Notes: a model not told the origin generated them from the sequence alone. 64,000 nt of DNA from Clostridia bacterium (GCA_017429695.1 JAFROK010000041.1:1-64000), one strand, 5' to 3'. Counted from the first letter of the stretch, positions 18,083 to 27,773 are shown. Program-made: numbers and translations.

Positions 18083-19716
18083 GATCCAATCACTTCCCCG
18101 ACAAAGATTTGGCCCGTTTCCTCTCCGGAAATCAGTTTATTATATTCTTTTTTGCCTTCCAATTCCACAAAATTCGTCTGAATATATCCTGCCTGTTCAT
18201 ATAAAGTTTCCACAGGCATATTCTTTGGCCCTTTACAGTATAATGCGTTTATGGAGGTATATCCTTCCTTGGCCAGCGTTTTTTCTATGTCATTGAGTAT
18301 CCCGTATTCAATATTCCTTCCCATGACGCGACAGCTCATGATGAAGTTTTCTATGACCGGTGCCTGACCGATGTGAACAAACGCTTCCGCACACAGACCA
18401 TGGTTCGCGAATCGGTCCTCCACGTTGTAAAGGAATATTCTCCACTCATCGGAAGAAAGCATCTCCTCAACTTCGTTTTGCGTATATCGGACTACAGTGG
18501 TATTGAATTGGTTGGTTTTCTGTACCAGCTGAACGACCCGTTCCAAATGCTCTGCCGGATTCTGGCGTGTTACTTTAATCTGGAGCCCTTTCAGGAAAGA
18601 GGAGAAATCCGCCGCATGTGTTCTTGCCTCTTCAATTTCATGCATCGCCTGGTACTGTTTTGTTTTCTCCCGGTCTTCCATTGTGATTTCGTTCCGCTGG
18701 AACCAGTTTTCAAGAATTATTCGCCCGAATCTGGGAAGCTCTTCAGGCATCGCCGGGAAATCAGGCACTGTCACATCCGGCAGAAACTCCTTGATTTCCT
18801 GCCGTTCCAAAGGATTATCGTCAATAAAGACAAAAGAATTCAGTCCGACATTCATTTCTTTTGCTAGTTCTTTGATATTGGCTGCTTTGCTTTGCCAGTT
18901 GATCCTGTATGCAGAAATATCCTGTTTATGAATCAGCATGTGCGGATGCTTATCAATAATCTCCCAGGCATCAGCTTCGTTGTTCTTTGATACAATCGTT
19001 AATGCCGCGCCGCAATCTTTCATGTACAGCAGGACAGATTGAAAGTCTTTATATGCCTTGCCGATACGGCTGTCTGCGAGTTTGATTCCCTGCAGTCCTT
19101 CCTCGCCGGCCACCCCGCCCCAAAGGGTATTGTCCAGATCCAGGGCAATGACTTTTTTTATCTTGCCGGCAGATACAGAAGCGATATGGAGGATCTCCTG
19201 ACAAATTCTTTCAATGCCTGCTTTTGAGTAGCGAATACTTCCCAGATTCCATGCCTTATCCGAATAGAATTCGGTTTCTCCCAGATCCGTTACACAACGA
19301 TGCAGTGGAAACACATATCCGTTTTTATGCTGATCAACAAACTGATATAGGTTTTGATTCCATATCAGTGCAGCCCGCCGCGGAATGCTGGTCCCTTTAT
19401 AGTCTCCATCATAGCTGATATAATAATCCGCGTCAGAAATATAATATCGAATGCCTGGTTGCATAGCATTCTCAATATCACTGAAAAAACCTTTAATTCG
19501 CTCTTCGTAATCAGCTTTGTCCTGAATATATTCGCGGATATCCATAAGGATTATGACGATATCTGGATTCCCTGTAACTACGTTTGATACCGGATTAAGC
19601 AAGGCTTCCAATACATTGCCGTACCCGACATTTTCTATGCATGGTACACCCTTGGAAACCTTTCGGATCACAGGGTCACAGTTGGTGTTTGATAATATCG
19701 CAATCATCCCGGTCAC
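18079..19716 (-). CDS. FkbH-like HAD-IIIC phosphatase/glyceryltransferase
   Basis: 545 residues. The HAD core lies near residues 190-340 with ALDLDNTLWGG (nucleophile Asp), TIVSKNN and FIDDNPLERQEI. The C-terminal part (VQLVQKTNQFNTT, then a GNAT-like fold) is standard for FkbH. Known FkbH proteins of polyketide and tetronate pathways take 1,3-bisphosphoglycerate, load the glyceryl group on an ACP and remove the phosphate, giving glyceryl-S-ACP. Here the ACP and a GNAT are in the same overlapping cassette. The N-terminal 180 residues are a further domain common to stand-alone FkbH proteins. Confidence 0.88.
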   Translation of the reverse strand: MTGMIAILSNTNCDPVIRKVSKGVPCIENVGYGNVLEALLNPVSNVVTGNPDIVIILMDIREYIQDKADYEERIKGFFSDIENAMQPGIRYYISDADYYISYDGDYKGTSIPRRAALIWNQNLYQFVDQHKNGYVFPLHRCVTDLGETEFYSDKAWNLGSIRYSKAGIERICQEILHIASVSAGKIKKVIALDLDNTLWGGVAGEEGLQGIKLADSRIGKAYKDFQSVLLYMKDCGAALTIVSKNNEADAWEIIDKHPHMLIHKQDISAYRINWQSKAANIKELAKEMNVGLNSFVFIDDNPLERQEIKEFLPDVTVPDFPAMPEELPRFGRIILENWFQRNEITMEDREKTKQYQAMHEIEEARTHAADFSSFLKGLQIKVTRQNPAEHLERVVQLVQKTNQFNTTVVRYTQNEVEEMLSSDEWRIFLYNVEDRFANHGLCAEAFVHIGQAPVIENFIMSCRVMGRNIEYGILNDIEKTLAKEGYTSINALYCKGPKNMPVETLYEQAGYIQTNFVELEGKKEYNKLISGEETGQIFVGEVIGS

Positions 19717-20249
19717 CCTTTCATTCCAATCAGTTTATGAATGGACTCCTTTTTCTTTGAATACAAGTCCGGAGTAAGCGCGTATTGTGCCGCCGTCCAG
19801 CCATCCATCGGAACTTTTGCAACAAACTCAGCGCCAAATTTTGTCCAGAATCGGATAATGCGATCGTTGCGTTCATCATTGTTCATAATAATGCGTGTAA
19901 ATCCCAACGAAAAAATATGCTCTATCAGCAAAACTGCTGCTTCCACGTTCTCAAAAGCGTTTCCATAAGAGATATATCTTCCGAGTTCACAGGTCTTGCC
20001 AACTACATCATAATAAGAAAGCGTTCCTATCGGTTCATTACTTGTATTCTCAATAATGTAGAAGTAATCTCCTTCTTTTTCCCTTTGCTTTTTAATCCAG
20101 GCGGTTTGTCCTTCAACTGTCCCACCCAATCTGGGAATAAATGCCGTCAACTTCTCATCATTTCGAATGTTGAGTGTAAAAAGTGCATCTTCTGCCTCAA
20201 CAGGACGCAATTGTCCCCTGTTGCCTTTAAGGATCGGTCCTACTGCCAT
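19713..20249 (-). CDS. GNAT family N-acyltransferase (RimL/RimJ-like)
   Basis: 178 residues. LRPVEAEDA starts the GNAT fold, YFYIIENTSNEPIGTLSYY and LGRYIS cover the central strands, and NNDERNDRIIRFWTKFGAE is the C-terminal acceptor/CoA region. AAGGAG lies 7 bases before the ATG. It overlaps fkbH by 4 bases. WecD, which acetylates dTDP-Fuc4N, is also a GNAT. Here the acyl donor may be the neighbouring ACP instead of CoA, transferring glyceryl to the WecE amino sugar. Acetyl-CoA remains possible. Confidence 0.75.
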   Translation of the reverse strand: MAVGPILKGNRGQLRPVEAEDALFTLNIRNDEKLTAFIPRLGGTVEGQTAWIKKQREKEGDYFYIIENTSNEPIGTLSYYDVVGKTCELGRYISYGNAFENVEAAVLLIEHIFSLGFTRIIMNNDERNDRIIRFWTKFGAEFVAKVPMDGWTAAQYALTPDLYSKKKESIHKLIGMKG

Positions 20250-20276
20250 GGTTTTTCTCCTTTTGATGATAATATT

Positions 20277-22304
20277 TTAGTAAATTTTCCAATCTTGAGG
20301 ATTTTTCGATACATCGTTCCTATCATTCTTTTTTTCTATGCCTTTTTGCATAAAGATACTCTGAAAGCACTTGGAGCTAATTGAATGAATTGGTATGGCA
20401 ATCATAGAAGTCACTACAAATTCAACAACTAGTACAACAGGAAAAATAGCTTCTTTACGAAGAGGAGTGAGATTGCTTCCCATCCAATTGCTTATAAAAT
20501 CCCAGCTATATCCTGCAATTAAGACTGAATGTAACAAGAATATTTCCAAAGTGCAACTTGATATTTTCCGGACAATCTTCTTCCATAGTTCAGAAACTTT
20601 TGAAATGTTAATTATCATTATAGAAAAGATTACTGTAATGCAAAACGTTGGAATAATGTAATATGTGTTTTCATAATTTGTATAGGTATTCCAAAAAAAC
20701 TCTTTATTGATTAAATCCGTACTATAAAAATGACAATACACTGTTTCAAGGAAAACCAACACAATTAAAATGGCAACGCCCTTCCTTGGGGATATTTTTA
20801 TTTCATATTCACGCAAGAATGAGCCAACAAAATAATAAGCTATTGGTGCCAAGCAAACCCAATATCTTGTAAATATATTCCCTAAAATTGATTGACCTAT
20901 TGTAAGAAATACTGTACCTAAAATTAACAGCATTTTCTTTTTCATTGTATCTGCCGCAGAATAAATCATATTCAGTGCAGGAATTAATAGATACAATCCA
21001 AAAAACATAGCCATATATCCATTATCATATATTGAGACCGAACGGAGGATTGATGTTATTGAAAGGTCTGCTCCATATTTAATTTTCATCGCAATCTGGC
21101 CCATGAAAAAGACAATAAAATATGTGACCAAATACCTGAACCAATTTCTGAAGTAATCTTTTGAGTACTTTTTTTTACTCATCAAATAGCCAGTAGACAG
21201 TATAAAAATTGGAACACAACTCAGCATAACGACATATATTGCAGTTAATACTACCATATCAAGGTTTTGCGAAGGTCGCTCATAGTATCCAATATAAAAA
21301 TATTCATGTATACCCATTACAAAAAGTGCGCCGAAGCATTTTAAAATGTCTATCCCAACACTTCTTTGCCCGGATTGCTCATTTCTTTTTGTTGTGTGAA
21401 TATTCTTATAAAGTTTACCAGATGAGATTAAACTCAAGAAACAAATATGTAGTATTATAAATATTATTAGATATATGATAAAGCAATAAAGTGCATATGC
21501 TCCATTAGATACATTTAATCCAATAAAACCCAAAATAGAATAGAACAAATCATTAACAAACCTGAATGCTGTGCTGTTGCAAAATTCAAAAGATGGAAGT
21601 GTTTTAGCTAAAGCGATTACTACAGGAAAAAGACAAGAACAGCAGAAGAAAGCGATGATTGCAGCACATATGCTTCGGATCGAAAACAATTTATTTGTTC
21701 TTCTGTTAATTAGGATAATGCTTATAATTCCAACAATAGATATAATCGCAAATGTAATAAGTACTGTAATGATATAATCCTTTGTGTCCGGTTGATTGAC
21801 TAATGGTAGCTTATATGTTTCCCTTTGTTCGGATTCGGAGCTGAACAAATCCAATATATTATCATAGATAACCGTATCACCTTGAAGTTCTTGAATATGG
21901 ACCATTCCGGAAAACCCTTGTTTCCAAAATGTAAAAGAAACTGGCTTATTGGATGCGCATGAAAATTGTAATACACTACCCGCCCCGGCGACATTCACAA
22001 TGACATCATTATTATATCCATAATCAGTTGCTTTTCTAAACTCAAAACCAGTTGATTGAATGGCTTGCTGATAAATATTTGATAATTCTTCTTCTCCATT
22101 AATACTTGCTTTTTCAATCCAAACTTCATGATTCGGTATGGCGTTCGGATTGTTTTCTTCCATTACTTCAAGAGATAATAATAATTGTGATGAAACATTA
22201 CTATCAATAAATTTAGTTGTTCCCAGACTGATAACCAAAGAAACAAAGAGAATAAGCATTATCCAAGCGGGTTTAATTGTTTTTGCTTTGTTTGGATTGT
22301 CCAT
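20277..22304 (-). CDS. Acyltransferase 3 with N-terminal TM-ectodomain-TM extension
   Basis: 675 residues. Residues 10-30 form a membrane anchor, residues about 35-175 an outer domain, then two or three further helices to about residue 300. The acyltransferase 3 core starts near residue 318 (SVGIDILKCFGALFVMGIHEYF, quoted in part as the catalytic His region) and has about ten helices ending with SCTLEIFLLHSV. The N-terminal part is not usual for the family and is similar in layout to the separate membrane protein at 8,257-9,075. Likely O-acylates the polysaccharide. Codon use is as AT-rich as the rest of the locus. Confidence 0.8.
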   Translation of the reverse strand: MDNPNKAKTIKPAWIMLILFVSLVISLGTTKFIDSNVSSQLLLSLEVMEENNPNAIPNHEVWIEKASINGEEELSNIYQQAIQSTGFEFRKATDYGYNNDVIVNVAGAGSVLQFSCASNKPVSFTFWKQGFSGMVHIQELQGDTVIYDNILDLFSSESEQRETYKLPLVNQPDTKDYIITVLITFAIISIVGIISIILINRRTNKLFSIRSICAAIIAFFCCSCLFPVVIALAKTLPSFEFCNSTAFRFVNDLFYSILGFIGLNVSNGAYALYCFIIYLIIFIILHICFLSLISSGKLYKNIHTTKRNEQSGQRSVGIDILKCFGALFVMGIHEYFYIGYYERPSQNLDMVVLTAIYVVMLSCVPIFILSTGYLMSKKKYSKDYFRNWFRYLVTYFIVFFMGQIAMKIKYGADLSITSILRSVSIYDNGYMAMFFGLYLLIPALNMIYSAADTMKKKMLLILGTVFLTIGQSILGNIFTRYWVCLAPIAYYFVGSFLREYEIKISPRKGVAILIVLVFLETVYCHFYSTDLINKEFFWNTYTNYENTYYIIPTFCITVIFSIMIINISKVSELWKKIVRKISSCTLEIFLLHSVLIAGYSWDFISNWMGSNLTPLRKEAIFPVVLVVEFVVTSMIAIPIHSISSKCFQSIFMQKGIEKKNDRNDVSKNPQDWKIY

Positions 22305-22349
22305 GTTGTCAGTTATAGCCTCCCTGGTTGTCTAATGATCCAATGCTTT

Positions 22350-23369
22350 TTATCTGTTCCCATACATTTCCTGATAGTACTTCTGATACTCACCCGAGAT
22401 GATCTCTTCCCACCAGTCCCGGTTCTCCAGGTACCATTTGATTGTCTTCTTGATGCCGTCCGCGAATTTCGTCTCCGGCAGCCAGCCCAGCTCGTTGTGG
22501 ATCTTCGTCGGATCGATGGCGTAGCGCAGGTCATGGCCCTTCCGGTCGGTTACGTAGGTGATCAGATCCTCGCTCTTGCCCAGTTCCTTAATGATCAGCT
22601 TCACGATGTCGATGTTCGCCATCTCATTGTGGCCGCCCACGTTGTAGACTTCCCCGATCCGTCCCTTCCGGACGATCAGGTCGATGGCCTTGCAGTGGTC
22701 CTCCACATACAGCCAGTCCCGGACATTCTTTCCCTCGCCATATACTGGCAGAGGTTTATCGTTCAGACAGTTAGCGATCATCAGCGGGATCAGCTTCTCC
22801 GGGAAGTGATAGGGGCCGTAGTTGTTACTGCAGCGGCTGATTGTTACCGGCAAGCCGTAGGTCCGGTAATAGGCCATCACCAGCAGATCCGCTCCCGCCT
22901 TGCTGGAAGAATACGGGGAAGAGGTATGGATCGGCGTCATCTCGGTGAAGAACAGGTCCGGCCGGTCCAGCGGCAGGTCGCCGTACACTTCGTCCGTGCT
23001 GACCTGATGGTAACGGACGTTTCCGAATTTCCGGGCTGCATCCATCATCGTGGCAGTACCAATGATATTGGTCTGCAGGAAGATGCCAGGATTCTCAATA
23101 CTGCGGTCCACGTGGCGTTCCGCCGCAAAGTTGATGACTGCGTCCGGTTTTTCCTCCTCAAATAGCGCGAAGATTCCATCCCGGTCACAGATGTCCAGCT
23201 TACAGAACCGGAAGTTCGGGTTATCCATAACGGGTTTCAGCGTGGAAAGGTTCCCGGCATAGGTCAGTTTGTCAACACAAACCACCCGATCTTCGGGATG
23301 CTCCTTCAGGTGGTAATGGATAAAGTTGCCTCCAATGAATCCGGCGCCGCCTGTTACGATAATCGTCAT
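22350..23369 (-). CDS. rmlB: dTDP-glucose 4,6-dehydratase (copy 1)
   Basis: 339 residues. TGGAGFIGGNF at residue 6 binds NAD, STDEVYGDLPL holds the catalytic Thr-Asp-Glu and YSSSKAGAD the Tyr-Lys pair. It converts dTDP-glucose to dTDP-4-keto-6-deoxyglucose, the branch point to rhamnose and to WecE-type amino sugars. A second, very similar copy lies on the other strand at 40,489-41,508. GC content and codon use are higher than in the neighbouring acyltransferase. Confidence 0.95.
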   Translation of the reverse strand: MTIIVTGGAGFIGGNFIHYHLKEHPEDRVVCVDKLTYAGNLSTLKPVMDNPNFRFCKLDICDRDGIFALFEEEKPDAVINFAAERHVDRSIENPGIFLQTNIIGTATMMDAARKFGNVRYHQVSTDEVYGDLPLDRPDLFFTEMTPIHTSSPYSSSKAGADLLVMAYYRTYGLPVTISRCSNNYGPYHFPEKLIPLMIANCLNDKPLPVYGEGKNVRDWLYVEDHCKAIDLIVRKGRIGEVYNVGGHNEMANIDIVKLIIKELGKSEDLITYVTDRKGHDLRYAIDPTKIHNELGWLPETKFADGIKKTIKWYLENRDWWEEIISGEYQKYYQEMYGNR

Positions 23370-23416
23370 GTTATTCTTTCCTTTCTTCTTATGTCATCTC
23401 GTCCATTTGGAGAGAC

Positions 23417-23977
23417 TTATTCTTCATAAATGAAATTGCAGTCACTGTCATCCAGCAATGGGGATGTGGTATCTTTGGGGCTGAGCAATTCTTCTTTGAC
23501 TTCACCCCATTCGACACCGATTGTTGGGTCATTAAAACGGATGCCCCTGTCACATTCTTTGCTGTAGAGGTTGTCCACTTTGTAACAGAATTCCACGTTA
23601 TCCGTTAGGGTTTTAAAACCATGGCCAAAGCCGCGGGGAATCATGAGCATTCGTTTATTTTCATCACTTAATTCGACAGCTACCCACTGTTTATAGGTTG
23701 GGCTGCCCTTACGGAGATCAACGGCCACATCCAAGACGGCACCCTTGGTAACGCGGACCAATTTTGCCTGGGCCATAGGATTGTTTTGGAAGTGGATGCC
23801 GCGCAGGATCCCCTTCTGGGAACTGAAGGATTGGTTATCTTGAACAAAGTTATAGTTCAAGCCAAGCTGTTCAAAGTTTCTTGTAGACCAAGTCTCCATA
23901 AAGTATCCACGCTGATCCCCAAAGATCTGCGGTTCAATGATGTAAACGCCTTCCAGTTTGGTTGCAATTTTGTTCAT
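23417..23977 (-). CDS. rmlC: dTDP-4-dehydrorhamnose 3,5-epimerase
   Basis: 186 residues of the RmlC cupin. EPQIFGDQRGYFMETW, FVQDNQSFSSQKGILRGIHFQ (partial) with the catalytic His, VLDVAVDLRKGSPTY and PRGFGHGFKTL are all present. It epimerises the RmlB product on the way to dTDP-L-rhamnose. It lies between rmlB and rmlA, with gaps of 47 and 29 bases. Confidence 0.95.
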   Translation of the reverse strand: MNKIATKLEGVYIIEPQIFGDQRGYFMETWSTRNFEQLGLNYNFVQDNQSFSSQKGILRGIHFQNNPMAQAKLVRVTKGAVLDVAVDLRKGSPTYKQWVAVELSDENKRMLMIPRGFGHGFKTLTDNVEFCYKVDNLYSKECDRGIRFNDPTIGVEWGEVKEELLSPKDTTSPLLDDSDCNFIYEE

Positions 23978-24006
23978 ATGCTAGTTTCTCCTTTATAACT
24001 TTATAA

Positions 24007-24891
24007 TTAGTATTGAATTTTGCCTTCTGCGACAGCCTTGAGATGGGCTCCATAGGGACTCTTTCCATAACGTTCTGCTGATTCGATCAGTTTTTCTTTT
24101 GTGATCCAACCATTCTTGAACGCGATTTCTTCCGGAGCAGAAATCACGATACTCTGCCGCTTTTGGATCATCCGGACGAAATCTGCCGCATCCACCAGAG
24201 AATCCATTGTGCCTGTATCCAGCCAGGCAAATCCGCGGCCCAGCAGCTGGACGTTCAGTTTTTCCTGTTTCAGGTACATATCATTCAGGGTAGTAATCTC
24301 CAGTTCGCCCCGGGCGCTAGGTTTCACCTGATGAGCCTGGGCAGAAACACCTCTGGGATAAAAATATAGACCGGTAATACAGTAATTGCTCTTCGGGTTC
24401 TTTGGCTTTTCTTCCACGGAGAGAACTTTGCCGTTCTCGTCAAATTCAACTATGCCAAAGCGTTCCGGATCGTTCACATAGTATCCAAAGATTGTAGCAT
24501 GGTTTTCTTCCGTATTCTTCGCGGCAGAGCGAAGAATCTTGCCAAATCCGTTTCCATAGAAGATGTTATCTCCGAGCACCATTGCGCAGGAATCATCTCC
24601 GATGAATTCCTCGCCCAGCAGAAACGCCTGCGCCAGACCGTCAGGGGAGGGCTGAACTTTGTATTGCAGATGTAAGCCCAGTGCTTCGCCATCTCCGAGC
24701 AGTGCTTCGAAACGAGGCGTATCAGTAGGCGTGGAGATGATCAGGATATCCCGGATCCCGGCGAGCATGAGCGTACTCAGGGGATAGTAGATCATCGGCT
24801 TATCATAAACGGGGAGAAGTTGCTTGGATGTTACCATGGTCAACGGATAGAGCCGGGTGCCGGCACCACCGGCAAGAACGATTCCTTTCAT
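24007..24891 (-). CDS. rmlA: Glucose-1-phosphate thymidylyltransferase
   Basis: 294 residues. [17 protein letters not shown] is the nucleotide-binding loop, [17 protein letters not shown] the sugar-phosphate contact, VLGDNIFYG the metal site, and [12 protein letters not shown] the C-terminal signature. It makes dTDP-glucose. First gene of the leftward rmlACB group. An inverted repeat at 24,925-24,957 sits just upstream. Confidence 0.95.
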   Translation of the reverse strand: MKGIVLAGGAGTRLYPLTMVTSKQLLPVYDKPMIYYPLSTLMLAGIRDILIISTPTDTPRFEALLGDGEALGLHLQYKVQPSPDGLAQAFLLGEEFIGDDSCAMVLGDNIFYGNGFGKILRSAAKNTEENHATIFGYYVNDPERFGIVEFDENGKVLSVEEKPKNPKSNYCITGLYFYPRGVSAQAHQVKPSARGELEITTLNDMYLKQEKLNVQLLGRGFAWLDTGTMDSLVDAADFVRMIQKRQSIVISAPEEIAFKNGWITKEKLIESAERYGKSPYGAHLKAVAEGKIQY

Positions 24892-24924
24892 GTGAGTTAT
24901 CAGCTCCTTTGCTTATTTCTCTCT

Positions 24925-24957
24925 ATTGATCATTCATATAAACAAGATCTGATCAAT
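24925..24957. promoter_or_regulatory. Perfect 8-bp inverted repeat upstream of rmlA, possible operator
   Basis: ATTGATCA (24925-24932) and TGATCAAT (24950-24957) are perfect inverted copies separated by 17 bases, 34 bases upstream of the rmlA start in a 150-base gap. The region is AT-rich and carries plausible but weak promoter-like hexamers. Binding by a regulator is inferred. Confidence 0.4.
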
Positions 24958-25041
24958 CCAGGACAAAGGATATCTGCAGAATAGGTACATCCCGGGGCGT
25001 TGCTTTTATGCATGTATGTAGTATCTTGTTTGTCCGCTGAC

Positions 25042-25971
25042 CTATGATATTCTTAATCTGCCGGCAACCTTACATAATAAATTGAACAATTTTTTATTCT
25101 TTCTCCATGCCATCAGTGCCACCTTGTGCTTAAGAAGGATTTGTCTGGGGATTCCTATTATCGACTCAACGATCTGTGTTGCCTGTATATACTTTTCTTC
25201 TTTACAAGGTCGTTTATTTATCAGGTATGTTATTGCGGAAGACCACAAAATGGGTCTTTGTTCTTCCAGTGGATATCCAAAAGATATCATGTTTTTATAT
25301 TTCTCAATATTCGATATAAAAAAATCATCCAGGGACGAACTTGTAAGACTGTGCGAAATGCTGTTTTTTCGATAAACATGATAATATAATGGGGTTTTTA
25401 TCATACATATTTTTTTCGCAATATGTATAAGTTTATGGGTTGTTGCAATTTCTTCATATACATGTCCTTCCGGATATCGAATATTATTAAACAGTTCTCT
25501 CTTATACAGTTTATTCCATGCAGCATTGCCTCCGTATTTGATAGCTGTATAGTTACCCACAATACCTTTCGGAATGTTTTTTGCTGCTCTGTTCTTGTTT
25601 CGGATCTTTCCATTCTTTGCACGGAATGCCCTGAATATAACAAGATCAGCATTGTTTTTTATTGCTGTTTCGTATGGTATTCTGCTAAAATCCGGTGCGA
25701 TCCAATCGTCACCGTCTACAAACATGAGATATTCGCCATGAGATTGGTCTATGCCGTAATTACGTGCTGCTGAAAGTCCTCTGTTTTCTGTATGGAGGAT
25801 ATGAAAACGGGAATCGGAACAGTATTGCTCTGCAATCTTGCCGCTGTTGTCTGTTGATCCGTCATCGATCAGTATGAATTCAACGTCTTTCAATGTCTGT
25901 GCAGCAAGACTGTCAAGGCACTTTTTTACATAATTTTCGACGTTGTAAATTGGTACGATAACCGAAACCAT
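25042..25971 (-). CDS. GT2 glycosyltransferase (EpsH/WcaA-like)
   Basis: 309 residues. VSVIVPIYNVENYVKKCLDS, ILIDDGSTDNS, ENRGLSAARNYG and MFVDGDDWIAPDF are the standard GT-A motifs including the metal-binding Asp residues. The C-terminal half after HVYEEIATTHKL is alpha-helical and basic. Second gene after the sugar-phosphate transferase, so it may add the second sugar of the repeat unit. Confidence 0.85.
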   Translation of the reverse strand: MVSVIVPIYNVENYVKKCLDSLAAQTLKDVEFILIDDGSTDNSGKIAEQYCSDSRFHILHTENRGLSAARNYGIDQSHGEYLMFVDGDDWIAPDFSRIPYETAIKNNADLVIFRAFRAKNGKIRNKNRAAKNIPKGIVGNYTAIKYGGNAAWNKLYKRELFNNIRYPEGHVYEEIATTHKLIHIAKKICMIKTPLYYHVYRKNSISHSLTSSSLDDFFISNIEKYKNMISFGYPLEEQRPILWSSAITYLINKRPCKEEKYIQATQIVESIIGIPRQILLKHKVALMAWRKNKKLFNLLCKVAGRLRIS

Positions 25972-26006
25972 ATATTACTTTCTTCTTTCCGACATGGCAA
26001 AAATTC

Positions 26007-27392
26007 TTATTTTTCTTTGTTCGTCATCCCGCCAAAGAATGTTTTGAACAGTATTTGAATGTCCAGTCCCGCACTCCAATGGTCGATATACCAGAGATCC
26101 AGTTCCACTCGTTTTTCAATACTGGTATCTCCCCGGTAACCATTGACCTGGGCCCAGCCGGTCATGCCAGGTTTGACCTGGTGTTTGACCATATAATAGG
26201 GAATTGTTTCTTTAAATTGTTCTACAAAGTGGGGAAGTTCAGGTCTTGGGCCTACCAGGCTCATATCGCTCTTCAGGACATTAATGAGCTGAGGAAGTTC
26301 ATCCAGACTGGTCTTTCTAAGAAAGGCGCCGATTTTTGTCCTTCGCGGATCCTCGTTGGTTGACCATGCGGTCTCTTCTTCGCTGTTCTGACGCATGGAA
26401 CGGAATTTCAGAATCTGGAATTCCGTTTTGTTATAACCCACCCTTGTCTGTTTAAAAAGAATTGGTCCAGGGCTCGAACACTTGACACAGATGGCTATAA
26501 TAACAAGAATAGGGCTGAGGATAATTAGACCCAAGAGGCTTGCAATGAAATCAAAACTGCGTTTCAATATGCCCCACCCAAGGTTTTCCAGCCGGTTCGT
26601 TCGCATATTGATCAGCTTGCTGTGGCCAATGGTTTCGATCGTCGGGTTCGTAGGGATAATGTCGTTATAAAACGGGATTACAGAATATTTTACGCCATTT
26701 TTCTCACAGGCAGGGATAATCGCCCACAATCTGGAATACTCTTCAGGATCCAGTGCAATGACTACTTCATTAACGTCTGCGGAGGACAGTTTGTCATTGA
26801 GTTCCGTAAATGATCCAAGCCAGGCATTCTTGTCCTGAAGCAAATTCTGGTTCCCGATAAATCCAATAATATGGAATCCTAATTCAGGCTCTGCTTCAAT
26901 GTCGGATTTGTACTGTTGGGCCAGTTTTCCGGTTCCAATCACAATGACATGTTTCAGATTATAGCCTTGTCCACGGAATCGCCTGAGCACCAAGCGCATG
27001 AAGGTGTATTTGGCCGTCAGCAGAAAGTTGGTTGTAAGATAGAAAACCAAGATAACGCCACGAGAAAAATCGATCAGGCGAAAGATAAAAAAGAATGTAG
27101 TCGCAACTAATGTAGATATTGTTACGCTCAGAATAATTGTTTTGACCTTCCATGTTAGCCTTCTTGTACGGGTAGTATTGTAAAAGCCGAACATTGAAAG
27201 GATGAAAAAGAGCATCAGAGAATAAGCTACAGCCAGCAGAATTGTTTTAGTGCTGATCGCAGCCATGTTTTCGCTTTGCCCGTCAAAGAAGTCCAGTCTT
27301 AACCAGGATGCCAGCATGTAAGAAAGGATAACCAGGATCATATCCAGAATGATATTCACACGATTCAGGAATGCTTGGTTCTTGCGAATCAT
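26007..27392 (-). CDS. Undecaprenyl-phosphate sugar-1-phosphate transferase (WcaJ/WbaP/CpsE-like)
   Basis: 461 residues. Four to five N-terminal helices, a Rossmann-like region (VIVIGTGKLAQQY), another helix, then the catalytic bacterial sugar transferase domain: KRSFDFIASLLGL, FKQTRVGYNKTEFQILKFRSM, RKTSLDELPQLINVLKSDMSLVGPRPE and PGMTGWAQVNGYRGDT. It starts glycan assembly by moving a sugar phosphate to undecaprenyl phosphate at the membrane. Its ATG overlaps by 4 bases the end of a broken ATPase reading frame, so it may be translated from read-through transcription of the defence region. Confidence 0.92.
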   Translation of the reverse strand: MIRKNQAFLNRVNIILDMILVILSYMLASWLRLDFFDGQSENMAAISTKTILLAVAYSLMLFFILSMFGFYNTTRTRRLTWKVKTIILSVTISTLVATTFFFIFRLIDFSRGVILVFYLTTNFLLTAKYTFMRLVLRRFRGQGYNLKHVIVIGTGKLAQQYKSDIEAEPELGFHIIGFIGNQNLLQDKNAWLGSFTELNDKLSSADVNEVVIALDPEEYSRLWAIIPACEKNGVKYSVIPFYNDIIPTNPTIETIGHSKLINMRTNRLENLGWGILKRSFDFIASLLGLIILSPILVIIAICVKCSSPGPILFKQTRVGYNKTEFQILKFRSMRQNSEEETAWSTNEDPRRTKIGAFLRKTSLDELPQLINVLKSDMSLVGPRPELPHFVEQFKETIPYYMVKHQVKPGMTGWAQVNGYRGDTSIEKRVELDLWYIDHWSAGLDIQILFKTFFGGMTNKEK

Positions 27393-27773
27393 GCCGGTCT
27401 GGTCTCCTTTCCGTTAGCCTCTTTGATTTGTTTACGTATCTCTTCTTCTGATTCTGAGGATTGAATCAACTCATCCATACCTTCCGGATATTCAATAGCG
27501 CCTGAAAGATTATATGTGTCTACAAGTTCATAAGCCGTTCTTGGAGAGACATGAACAAACCTGGCGCCAATCTGTCCGCGCGATCTATTGTTTACAACAG
27601 ATGCTATTTGTCGAGCTCTTTCTTCCCGTACATTATTGTCCGCTTGATAAAGGGTCCTGCCAATACAGTATAGCAGTTTTCCCTGTACCATTCTTCCCTG
27701 CAATTACGGTAATGCCGTCGAGTTTAATTTCAGCATTTTTAATGATTCCAGCATTTTTTACAGATATTCTCAT
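27389..27773 (-). pseudogene. AAA ATPase N-terminal remnant (frameshifted, truncated)
   Basis: From an ATG at 27773 with an AAAGGGAG ribosome site, the frame reads MRISVKNAGIIKN, IKLDGITVIAG and then a Walker A loop GKNGTGKT (near residue 28). Right after the loop the frame is lost; in another frame the protein continues GKLLYCIGRTLYQ and on for about 95 residues to a TGA that overlaps the next gene's ATG. Family members usually read GTGKS, a few residues, then GK before LxxI, so a small deletion between repeated ACAGGGAAA-like bases explains the break. The rest of the expected 400 or more residues, including Walker B, is missing. It is placed 30 bases after the OLD-type gene and was once co-transcribed with it. 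Confidence 0.8.
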
